From contig NC_021182.1 of the NCBI RefSeq assembly GCF_000389635.1, positions 4,257,925-4,321,924 on the forward strand: a stretch of DNA of 64,000 nucleotides. Reading direction: 5' to 3'. Below are positions 55,160 to 63,107 of this stretch, in pieces. The notes under the pieces are model-generated. The model worked only from the letters and a program-made list of their open reading frames with translations. It searched no databases and was not told the DNA's origin. Origin of the DNA: Clostridium pasteurianum BC1 (lineage in GTDB: Bacteria > Bacillota > Clostridia > Clostridiales > Clostridiaceae). Each line of letters starts with the position of its first letter. The stretch's first letter is position 1. Position numbers and translations under genes: made by a program.

Positions 55160-55471
55160 ATGTTTAATATTGGCTTTGGTGAATTAATTTTAATTCTATT
55201 GATTGCTTTTCTTGTAGTTGGTCCTCAGGATTTACCTAAAGTTGCCAGAGCACTTGCCCGAGCCTTGAAGTATTTTCGTGGTATTGTAGATGAAGTAAAA
55301 CAATCTGTAAATTTGGATTCAGAATTAACTGAAATCAGTAATGTGAAAAAAGAAATTCAACAGACAGTAAAAAATGTGAATCCCTTAAATAATATTGACA
55401 ATGAAATAAAAGACGTAAAAGAAGAACTGCAATCAACTGAAAAAGTATTTAAAAAATCTAGCAATTTCTGA
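55160..55471 (+). CDS. Tat translocase subunit, TatB/TatA-like
   Basis: 103 residues from ATG 55160 after AAAGGAGGA; the upstream frame from 55079 is leader RNA. One N-terminal membrane helix (GELILILLIAFLVVGPQDLP), the hinge and amphipathic helix VARALARALKYFRG, then a longer acidic and helical tail than the next gene. Length and tail favour TatB. It takes part in export of folded, cofactor-loaded proteins. First gene of tatB-tatA-tatC behind attenuator copy 14. Confidence 0.85.
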   Translation: MFNIGFGELILILLIAFLVVGPQDLPKVARALARALKYFRGIVDEVKQSVNLDSELTEISNVKKEIQQTVKNVNPLNNIDNEIKDVKEELQSTEKVFKKSSNF

Positions 55472-55587
55472 TTCATATAACTTTTTTATGAAAATTATAT
55501 AAATTAAAAACTTAATTAACATGAAAGAAAAAGCATAAGTTAAAAGAACATATTTAATGTACAGTGATATTATAAGGAGGAAAATTT

Positions 55588-55773
55588 ATGAGACTTGGAA
55601 GAACAGAGATTTTATTACTTTTATTTCTTGCACTAATATTTTTTGGTGGTGGTAAACTTGGCAACGTTGGTAAATCTCTTGGAAAAAGTATAAAGGAATT
55701 TAAAGAAGAGATAAAAGATGATAGCAAAGAAACAGTTAAGAAGGCTGAATCTGATGATAAAGAGAAAGCATAG
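55588..55773 (+). CDS. tatA: Tat translocase subunit TatA
   Basis: 61 residues: one membrane helix (TEILLLLFLALIFFGGGKL), then an amphipathic helix (GNVGKSLGKSIKEFKEEI) and a short charged tail. TatA multimers form the transient pore. AAGGAGG precedes the ATG. The tatC frame overlaps its end by some 20 codons or fewer, so the genes are tightly linked. Confidence 0.88.
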   Translation: MRLGRTEILLLLFLALIFFGGGKLGNVGKSLGKSIKEFKEEIKDDSKETVKKAESDDKEKA

Positions 55774-56533
55774 ATTAGAAGAACACATCCAGATTTATAA
55801 GGGAAAATTTAACAACAATGAATTAGGAACTCCAAAAACTATATTAGATCACTTAAAAGACCTGCGTAAAATGTTATTAATAATTTCTATTTCCATCGGT
55901 GTTGCTTTTAATATAATTCTTATCTTTTTTGTAACTTACATAATGGATTTTATTGTTAAGCCACTAAAAAATATGCATATCGAAATTATTTATACTGGAC
56001 TATCTGAATCATTTGCTTCACAAGTTAAGGTTTCTTTAATTGCTGGTGTAATTGTAGTATCACCAATTATTTTTTGGCAAATTTGGTCTTTCTTAAAACC
56101 AGCTCTTTACCGCAAAGAGCGGTTAATATTTGGCAGCTTATTTATTTTAGGTATTTTTCTATTTATTTTAGGAGTGGTATTTGCCTATATAGTTGTACTG
56201 AATTTATCCATTAATTTTTTTGTTTACACAAGTGGTAATTCAGCAACTCCTATGATTTCCATAAGTAAATATGTAGATTTTCTATTTAGTTTTCTGCTAC
56301 CTTTTGGAATAACCTTTGAACTGCCAATAGCAATTATTATTTTAACACGATTAGGTATAATTACTGCCAGTGAACTTTCAAAGTATAGAAAATATGTTAT
56401 ATTCGCTATATTTATTATTGCAGCCATATTAACTCCACCAGATGTAGTTTCTCAAATTTCAATGGCTATACCCATTATAATTCTCTATGAAATTAGTATT
56501 TTAGCATGTAAATTGGTAAAAAAGAGAGTCTGA
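55754..56533 (+). CDS. tatC: Tat translocase subunit TatC
   Basis: About 259 residues from ATG 55754, which lies inside tatA behind GAAGG; an earlier ATG at 55718 is possible. Six membrane segments. The family signature FLKPALYRKER and the acidic residue in FGITFELPIAI are present, and LDHLKDLRK near the N-terminus is the first receptor motif. TatC recognises the twin-arginine signal. The only Tat substrates in the window are the DMSO-reductase-type subunits, here from 60052. Confidence 0.92.
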   Translation: MIKRKHRLEEHIQIYKGKFNNNELGTPKTILDHLKDLRKMLLIISISIGVAFNIILIFFVTYIMDFIVKPLKNMHIEIIYTGLSESFASQVKVSLIAGVIVVSPIIFWQIWSFLKPALYRKERLIFGSLFILGIFLFILGVVFAYIVVLNLSINFFVYTSGNSATPMISISKYVDFLFSFLLPFGITFELPIAIIILTRLGIITASELSKYRKYVIFAIFIIAAILTPPDVVSQISMAIPIIILYEISILACKLVKKRV

Positions 56534-56589
56534 TATAATAATTATACCTTAAACTATATTCAGTAAAATTAATATAATTGTACATATTC

Positions 56590-56639
56590 AAATGGGATGT
56601 GCCACAATGCATAGATATACATTGTAACACATCCCATTT
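56590..56639. terminator. Hairpin between tatC and the ferredoxin gene
   Basis: AAATGGGATGTG and ACAATG pair with CATTGT and CACATCCCATTT. It lies between two converging operons and can serve both. Confidence 0.75.
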
Positions 56640-56648
56640 ATAATTAAT

Positions 56649-57710
56649 TCATTTGGCCAAATTCCTCTTATTATAACAATACATACAAAGTTCTTCACCG
56701 TTTTCCGGTTTTGCAGGTGCACCACATTCTTTACAAATTGCTGATTTAATTTTTGTTTTCACTGGAATAAAGACATTGTGAATATACACCAATTTCATTC
56801 CTTCAATTACCTTATCCATACAAACATTTTCACATACTCCACAACTGTCACATTTCCATACGGTATGATTTATAATCCTTGTGCCCTTTTCTCCTTCAGA
56901 AATATGAATTGCTTTTTGGGGACATACTTTTTCACAAACTCCACATCCCCAACATCTACTGCCAAATATAGGTGTATACCATCCAAATTTTCCTTGCTTA
57001 ATACTTAGATATTTAATATTTTTTAATCTGTTTAATAGTACTTTCCTATAAATCATTCCATCTAATTTAATACTTGTATCTTCAGGCAGCAGAGTAGTAA
57101 TTGTAGTCTTTGATTTTTTCAAAATAAGTGCAAACATGTCCCGTCTAGAAAAATGTTTTTGTGGTATTGGAGACCCGCTATCATTAATAATAATGCGCTG
57201 ACTGTATAATTCCTCTCCTAAAAATTCCCTTACACGTTTTAGATTTAGTTCTATTAACTCTTCATTAGAAGATTTTTCTAGACAGCTGTCACAATTTCTT
57301 CTAATAATTATTACTGGCTTTTCTAAAGCTAGGTAAGCCAATATCTCCCATGGATAGGAAGCTATACAATGTAATTTTACATCACCAGATGTATCTTCCA
57401 TATTGCAGCCTAAAATGATCTCCTCTCCCTTTATTTCATGAGTACTTAGAATCTTATTCATGGTACTTGAAGAAGGACGTATTGTTCTTGATGGACATAC
57501 AGAAACACATATATTACAATTAATACATTTATACCAATCAATCTTCTTTAAATTTGTAGATTTTATTATTCCTCTACTGCATGCCGTCTGACATGCTGTA
57601 CATATCTTTTTCCTCTGATTTTTATTGATACAACGATCATATTCAATAGTTGGATGATTTTCATCTATTAATTTATTAAATAAATAATTTGTTAATAAAT
57701 CATTTAACAT
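56649..57710 (-). CDS. Polyferredoxin with four 4Fe-4S sites and C-terminal zinc-type motif
   Basis: 353 residues. Cysteine motifs in order: CTACQTAC near 37, CINCNICVSVCPSRT near 64, a CDSC pair near 140, CWGCGVCEKVCPQKA near 260, CDSCGVCENVC near 290, and CKECGAPA...CMYC near 330 that looks like a zinc ribbon. No membrane segment. It is the last gene of the Mo-reductase operon, 60 bases after torD, and could supply electrons for cofactor handling or for the reductase. Similar proteins accompany other Mo-reductase clusters. Exact role unknown. Confidence 0.8.
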   Translation of the reverse strand: MLNDLLTNYLFNKLIDENHPTIEYDRCINKNQRKKICTACQTACSRGIIKSTNLKKIDWYKCINCNICVSVCPSRTIRPSSSTMNKILSTHEIKGEEIILGCNMEDTSGDVKLHCIASYPWEILAYLALEKPVIIIRRNCDSCLEKSSNEELIELNLKRVREFLGEELYSQRIIINDSGSPIPQKHFSRRDMFALILKKSKTTITTLLPEDTSIKLDGMIYRKVLLNRLKNIKYLSIKQGKFGWYTPIFGSRCWGCGVCEKVCPQKAIHISEGEKGTRIINHTVWKCDSCGVCENVCMDKVIEGMKLVYIHNVFIPVKTKIKSAICKECGAPAKPENGEELCMYCYNKRNLAK

Positions 57711-57770
57711 GCTAATACCTCTATTTTATTTTCAGACACCTAAATTTCCTTTGAATCTCAGAATAAAGAC

Positions 57771-58460
57771 TCACTTTAGATTTATATTATCTAATATCTC
57801 AATAATAATATCATAATCAATGATTAAAAATTCTTTCAGAATATTTGCCATCTCTGGGTAGTATAATTTGGAAGTTGACTTTTGCATTGCATTTGCAAAA
57901 TCGGGAATCCATCTTTGAAGATGATATTGCAAGAAATCTTTTTGATCCTTTAACAGCTGAACTACTATTCTCATATTTTCATCTTCAAATGATTTTTGCA
58001 TTTTTGTACTTAAACAGAAAATGAATTCCAATTCAAGTGCAATATGGTCATCTGCTACGTGAAGATACCTAGTTGGAATAATTCCATGCTTCATATAAAT
58101 ATTACGGACTTGTAAAGTACTTTCCCTGAATAAAATACGTTCCTTTGTTATATATACAGATTCCCAAGGAGGGGCCGGCATTTTTTCTGGTCCAATAAGC
58201 AATTTTGTGTACTCCGTTTTAAGCTTATCAATGAAATCATCATTTACTTTATAGACAATAGATTTCAAAAATTCTGCTGCATCCACCATGGAATGATTAT
58301 CTTGCATATCTAATAACTCCAAAGCATTTATGGTAGTATGACCGGTTACTAATTTTAATTGTTCATGGCTTGGTTCAGCACCAAATACATTGTGAAATAT
58401 TCCATACAAATAGGTTCTGTTTGCAATAAGTATTTCAATACTTTCTCTTTGATCCATCAT
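57771..58460 (-). CDS. TorD/DmsD-family chaperone
   Basis: 229 residues from ATG 58460 after GGAAGAA; the longer start at 58475 is a TTG. All-helical fold. The family segment LLIGPEKMPAPPWESVYI and HIALELEFIFCLSTKMQ mark TorD-like proteins, which bind the twin-arginine signal of a Mo-reductase and keep it from export until the cofactor is in. It sits directly after the membrane anchor in the operon. This supports assignment of the catalytic subunit at 60052 to the exported group. Confidence 0.9.
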   Translation of the reverse strand: MMDQRESIEILIANRTYLYGIFHNVFGAEPSHEQLKLVTGHTTINALELLDMQDNHSMVDAAEFLKSIVYKVNDDFIDKLKTEYTKLLIGPEKMPAPPWESVYITKERILFRESTLQVRNIYMKHGIIPTRYLHVADDHIALELEFIFCLSTKMQKSFEDENMRIVVQLLKDQKDFLQYHLQRWIPDFANAMQKSTSKLYYPEMANILKEFLIIDYDIIIEILDNINLK

Positions 58461-58461
58461 A

Positions 58462-59448
58462 TTAAATTCTTCCAATCTTAGTAGTTATAAATATTGTATA
58501 GAACAAATATTTGCTTATGATTGCTGATACTATTATAAATGCAACAGCTAAAAGCTTTGCTTCATTTCCCACTTTTATCAAATTTTTTCCATTATATTTT
58601 TTCTCTCCAATGCCTTTCCAGAAGAAAAATATAACTGCAAAAACTGCAAATAAATACTTTAATACAACCAATATACCATTTCCATAAAGCAATCTCCCAC
58701 TGGCAGATGCTGCTCCTAATGCAGATAAATTGGATCTATAAAAAATTTCACTTACAATTTGTACTATTAATGCCGATAATATTGCTGCGCCAATAAATTT
58801 TTTAGACTTTTCTGTCTGGTCTCTATAATCAGAGGAATAATATAATATTCCTCCAACCAGAATTACACTAGTATAAAAATTTATAAAGGTTGTTATTCCA
58901 TTCCAGTAAGGAATACCTGTAAATGTATAAACATTCCCAATGATAGCTATATCTATGAGCCCTATAACTGCTGATAACCAGATAAATATATTTTGTGCCA
59001 ACTTTGAGGAAGGTTTTACAAATGTTATAATGGCATTTACTACAATTAATGCTATTAATATTCCAAAGAATAAAATTTCTTTAGACAATCCAGTAAGTCC
59101 TATAGCCACTGCTAATAGGGTAAGTATAATCTGTATTATCCTTTGAGATGGTTTCACAAATGTAATAATAGCATTTATTACATTTAAAGTTGCCAATATT
59201 CCAGAAAATAAAATTGCCCTAGACAGCCAGGAACTTTTAATATTTTTTAAAGTATTCACCATTTTAAATGGCTGACCTAAATTCAACCAATATGCAAATA
59301 CACCAATAATTATAAATGCTGCTGCTATAATAATAGGTAATTTCTTAATACTATCTTTGTTTTTTAATTTAATAATAGCTAAAAATAATATAATGCCCAC
59401 TGATGATTCAATTCCTATAGAAAATATTAGTAATCCTAATTCTGACAT
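58462..59448 (-). CDS. DmsC-type membrane anchor of the Mo-reductase
   Basis: 328 residues, about 8-9 membrane segments, DmsC-family by SSWLSRAILF and GRLLYGNGILVVLKY. It takes electrons from menaquinol, or from a partner protein, for the exported A/B subunits. Oddity: residues about 76-120 and 122-167 are a tandem duplication around VINAIITFVKPSQ and VVNAIITFVKPSS, which adds roughly two membrane helices relative to a usual DmsC. ATG overlaps the ribosome site GAGAGGT and begins three bases after the B subunit stop. Confidence 0.85.
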   Translation of the reverse strand: MSELGLLIFSIGIESSVGIILFLAIIKLKNKDSIKKLPIIIAAAFIIIGVFAYWLNLGQPFKMVNTLKNIKSSWLSRAILFSGILATLNVINAIITFVKPSQRIIQIILTLLAVAIGLTGLSKEILFFGILIALIVVNAIITFVKPSSKLAQNIFIWLSAVIGLIDIAIIGNVYTFTGIPYWNGITTFINFYTSVILVGGILYYSSDYRDQTEKSKKFIGAAILSALIVQIVSEIFYRSNLSALGAASASGRLLYGNGILVVLKYLFAVFAVIFFFWKGIGEKKYNGKNLIKVGNEAKLLAVAFIIVSAIISKYLFYTIFITTKIGRI

Positions 59449-59451
59449 ATT

Positions 59452-60033
59452 TCATACCTCTCTTTCAACATAAGCCTTTGAATATGCTGCTTTTCTTGGC
59501 TTAATCAGCACTGATGGATTTGTAATAGAAGCTGATGGTAAAATTGGTAGTTCACTAACTGCATCTTTTCCATACTTTTTCTTTAAATCATCCAGTTCGC
59601 CGAATTCAATACATCGCATAAGGCAGGCATCCACACAAGCAGGATTTTTCCCTTTAGCTACCAGATCCTTACATGCATCACATTTATTTATAATTCCTTT
59701 ATCCTCTACATATTGTGGTACTCCGTAAGGACAATTCCAAATACAATATTTGCATCCGATACACATATCAGGATCATAATCTACAATTCCGTTTTGTTCC
59801 ACCTTATGCAGGGCTCCAGTTGGACATCCTTCTGCACACTTAGGATTTTTACAATGATTACAAGTAGTAGAAAGATGATAGATACTTGGATTGGGAAAAC
59901 TACCTGTTTCAAATGTTTTCACATTACGAAATAAGGTTCCCACTCCCAAACGATTTTTATCCTTACATGCAATTTGACAAGTACGGCATCCTATACATTT
60001 TGTCATATCAAAATAAAATCCATATTGACTCAT
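59452..60033 (-). CDS. DmsB-type 4Fe-4S electron-transfer subunit
   Basis: 193 residues with the four cluster motifs of this family: CIGCRTCQIACKDKN, CNHCKNPKCAEGCP, CIGCKYCIWNCP and CDACKDLVAKGKNPACVDAC. No own signal; it is exported with the catalytic subunit. It moves electrons from the membrane anchor to the Mo site. Start ATG follows GAAGGGTGTG. Position between A and C genes is the standard order. Confidence 0.92.
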   Translation of the reverse strand: MSQYGFYFDMTKCIGCRTCQIACKDKNRLGVGTLFRNVKTFETGSFPNPSIYHLSTTCNHCKNPKCAEGCPTGALHKVEQNGIVDYDPDMCIGCKYCIWNCPYGVPQYVEDKGIINKCDACKDLVAKGKNPACVDACLMRCIEFGELDDLKKKYGKDAVSELPILPSASITNPSVLIKPRKAAYSKAYVEREV

Positions 60034-60051
60034 TTTATTTCACACCCTTCT

Positions 60052-62721
60052 TTAAAATATAATTCGTTGTGGGACATCTACATCATCTGGTATTGGAGAA
60101 CCTGTCCACTTCTCTAAATTCACATTTTGTGTATTCCAGCCTGAAACTCCTCCACCTGTAGAAATATTACCACATAAATAATTATCTGCTCCTCCTTTAT
60201 CAATGCCATTAGATTCATCTACATCTGCCCAAGCACCATGTGGAAGTCCAATAACACCCGGAGCAACACGTTCTGTTACGTAAGCGTGACGAAGTGTTTT
60301 ACCATAGGCACTTGTAATTAAAACAGTATCTCCATTTTTAATTCCATTTTTATCAGCATCCCCTTTTGAAATATAGGCAGGCTGCTTCAAAGCCTCTCTA
60401 AGCCATGGGACATTATCATAAATGGAATGAGAGCGTCTAATATAATGAGGATTAATCAACTGGTAAGGATATTTTCCTTTAGTCTTATCATGAAAATCTG
60501 AATATGTACTTTCATAGCCATCCCTTGGAGGTACATATTTGGGCAGAGGTGAAACTTCATTATAACCCTGACTGTATAAAATATCAGCTTTTGTCTGGGA
60601 ATAAATCTCAATCAGCCCCGTGGTAGAATTTAAAGGATTTTTTACAGGATCCTTTATAAATTTTTCATAGGCAATATTTCCATAATTATCTCCATCATGT
60701 CTTTCCACTTGATAAATACCATCTGCTAAGAATTTATTTAAAGGAACTCTTCCCGACTGCGGTTTACCTTCACAACCCCATTCTTCTATATCTTTAGCTG
60801 TAATCTCTACTAAAGGTTCATAACTCGTACCTTCCTTATTTATTACAGTAGAACTTGCCAATTTGTTAAAAAATCTTTGTTTTTGACTAATTGGGTACAT
60901 ATCTTTTTCTGGAACATCTAACAATTTACCAAGCTGAATATTTACCCACTCGTCATCCTTTGCTTCATAAATAGGTTTTATCACATTGCTGTATACCAAC
61001 ATAATATCACGGTTACATCCAGATGAAGGGAAATTGCCTTCACGTTCCCACCAGGTAGTAATAGGAAGAACAATATCTGCATATTTTGAATTTGTGGTTA
61101 AAAATGAGGACTGGCTTAACACAAATTCTACTTTTCGATGCACCTGAATTCCCTGTTTCATACCTTCACGTGTCTGAAGAAGTGCACTTCCACTATGCCA
61201 TATCATCTGAATATTAATTGGTTTTCTCTCAACTTTCTTTTTTAAATCTACTTTTGATACTACTTTTTTCCAGTCAGCTGGTTTAGCATTAATAGAAGGA
61301 AAAACTGAAGAAGGATTATAACTTCCTTCCGAAATTGCTTTCCATCCTTCTGTATCATTTAGATAAAGAGGCGGATAGGTCTTTGCCTTTGACACCATAC
61401 CATCACTACCGGCAATCACCAATGCCTTTCCAAAATTAGCAGCATTATTCCAGCAGGAGGTACCCGTAGCATGTCCAGATTTACCCATATGTCCTCCCAT
61501 AGCACCTAGCGTTATAAATAATTGAGGCATTGAATCGCTATCATGAGTACGTGCAGGTGCCCAGGTAGTTAATAATGTAACCTTTGTATTTTTACCTATT
61601 CTTCTTGCTAACTTACGAATTGTATCAGCTGGTACACCACAAATTTTTTCTGCCCACTCAGGAGTTTTAGGAACATTATCATATGTACCTAACAGATAGT
61701 CTTTAAAATTTTCATTTACCTCTGCATTTGGAGGCATATGCTCTGCATCAAAGCCATAAGTATATCGATTTAGAAAATCCCAATCAATTAATGGGTTTGT
61801 CACCGGATCATCTTCCTTGAGCATTATATATGCTAGTGCCAATTGCATCGTCATATCCGTTCCAGGTCTAATTGGAATCCACTCTGCCTCTAAAGTAGCT
61901 GCTGTATCTGTATATACCGGATCAATGATTACAAATTTACATCCTCTTTTTTTCATTTCCAAATAAAAATGGGTGGCATTCCCCATGGCGGACCAGGCAG
62001 GATTTAAACCAAACCCCACAATAAGTTCTGACTTTTGCAAATCAAATCTATCATTTACTGCATCTCTTACTAAAATTCCATCTCCAACCCCTAAAATATG
62101 GGGAATTGCATACCATGCACCATAGGAGCTTGTCCCCCAGTGTGAAACATAGGAACCTAATTTATTTAGTAAAGGGCCAGGCTCAGTACTTGTAGAAAAA
62201 ATAGATTCCACTCCATACTTATTTTTAACGCGTGTAATTTCATCTGCTATGTATTTTAGCGCCTCGTTCCATGAAATTCTCTCCCATTCATCTTTTCCAC
62301 GAAGTGATTTATCCCCTCCACCGGGTTTCCAATGTTTACGTTTCATAGGATACTTCAAACGATCAGCACCTTGTGCCTCAAATTGCTCTGCTCTGCCTCT
62401 TAGACAAGCTCTTTGCTGAGGATTATCATCAGTATCCTCTCTTAAGTCATCTGTTTTTTGGCGTACCACTACTCCCTCAACTACTAATGCTTTAACTAAA
62501 CATTTTCCTCCACAATTGTGCCAACAGGCTGCTGCAACCCATTTCCCAGTATCTGTATTAATATGAGCTACATCTTTTTTATCCAACGTTGTTTCTTTTA
62601 ATGTGTTATCATAAGCTACTAAAGGCAAACCTGCAACAGCCGCTGCAACAGCTGCACTTCCTTTAAGAAACTTCCTTCGATCTATCTTGGTGTTTATTAA
62701 TTTGTTTATAAAATTACTCAT
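60052..62721 (-). CDS. DMSO-reductase-family molybdoenzyme catalytic subunit (DmsA-like)
   Basis: 889 residues. Twin-arginine signal DRRKFLKGSAAVAAAVAG (Arg15-Arg16). Fe-S ligands Cys66, Cys70, Cys74 and Cys106. Molybdopterin domain with LGSYVSHWGTSSYGAW near residue 190, where the Mo ligand is expected to be Ser, and the C-terminal beta-barrel (DGDNYG; GDTVLITSAYGKT; HGAWADVDESNGID) that binds the second pterin. Likely substrate is an S- or N-oxide such as DMSO; exact specificity cannot be read. It heads the operon A-B-C-torD-ferredoxin behind attenuator copy 15. A close paralogue lies upstream at 63108. Confidence 0.9.
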   Translation of the reverse strand: MSNFINKLINTKIDRRKFLKGSAAVAAAVAGLPLVAYDNTLKETTLDKKDVAHINTDTGKWVAAACWHNCGGKCLVKALVVEGVVVRQKTDDLREDTDDNPQQRACLRGRAEQFEAQGADRLKYPMKRKHWKPGGGDKSLRGKDEWERISWNEALKYIADEITRVKNKYGVESIFSTSTEPGPLLNKLGSYVSHWGTSSYGAWYAIPHILGVGDGILVRDAVNDRFDLQKSELIVGFGLNPAWSAMGNATHFYLEMKKRGCKFVIIDPVYTDTAATLEAEWIPIRPGTDMTMQLALAYIMLKEDDPVTNPLIDWDFLNRYTYGFDAEHMPPNAEVNENFKDYLLGTYDNVPKTPEWAEKICGVPADTIRKLARRIGKNTKVTLLTTWAPARTHDSDSMPQLFITLGAMGGHMGKSGHATGTSCWNNAANFGKALVIAGSDGMVSKAKTYPPLYLNDTEGWKAISEGSYNPSSVFPSINAKPADWKKVVSKVDLKKKVERKPINIQMIWHSGSALLQTREGMKQGIQVHRKVEFVLSQSSFLTTNSKYADIVLPITTWWEREGNFPSSGCNRDIMLVYSNVIKPIYEAKDDEWVNIQLGKLLDVPEKDMYPISQKQRFFNKLASSTVINKEGTSYEPLVEITAKDIEEWGCEGKPQSGRVPLNKFLADGIYQVERHDGDNYGNIAYEKFIKDPVKNPLNSTTGLIEIYSQTKADILYSQGYNEVSPLPKYVPPRDGYESTYSDFHDKTKGKYPYQLINPHYIRRSHSIYDNVPWLREALKQPAYISKGDADKNGIKNGDTVLITSAYGKTLRHAYVTERVAPGVIGLPHGAWADVDESNGIDKGGADNYLCGNISTGGGVSGWNTQNVNLEKWTGSPIPDDVDVPQRIIF

Positions 62722-62821
62722 GGCACTGATACCTCCTCATCTTTAAAATTTAAAAATAATTATCAATATTGTTATAGTTAATTTGTACATAGTTGCTTTT
62801 TATCTTTAAATTTAAACAATG

Positions 62822-62884
62822 TAAAAAGACTAATCTTTCTTAAACTACTTTAAGAAAGATTAGTCTCTAGTTTTCTAGTCAACC
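62822..62884 (-). promoter_or_regulatory. Leader attenuator, copy 15
   Basis: Minus strand: TGGTT, GA, CTAG, loop AAAA, CTAG, A, GACTA, then GACTAATCTTTC terminator stem with GAAAGATTAGTC and TTTTT. It ends 101 bases before the DmsA-like start. Confidence 0.8.
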
Positions 62885-62934
62885 ATACCATTATCATTAA
62901 TTGTTATTTCCATTTAATCTTTACAACCAAATAA

Positions 62935-62993
62935 TACATATTATTTGTATTTGTTTACTATTATATTATCGTTAATTTTTCATTTCATGTCAA
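62935..62993 (-). promoter_or_regulatory. Promoter with operator-like box (Mo-reductase operon)
   Basis: TTGACA (62988-62993), 17-base spacer, GATAAT (62965-62970) on the minus strand, then AGTAAACAAATACAAATAAT, a variant of the shared box. Confidence 0.65.
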
Positions 62994-63107
62994 TATATTA
63001 TTAAAAAAATTAGAACTTTTCTATAGTTTATATTATTAAATTGTAATTTTTTCTAAATTTATCTATATATCAGCAAATCGCAGGCTAATTTTATTTATAA
63101 ACATTTT

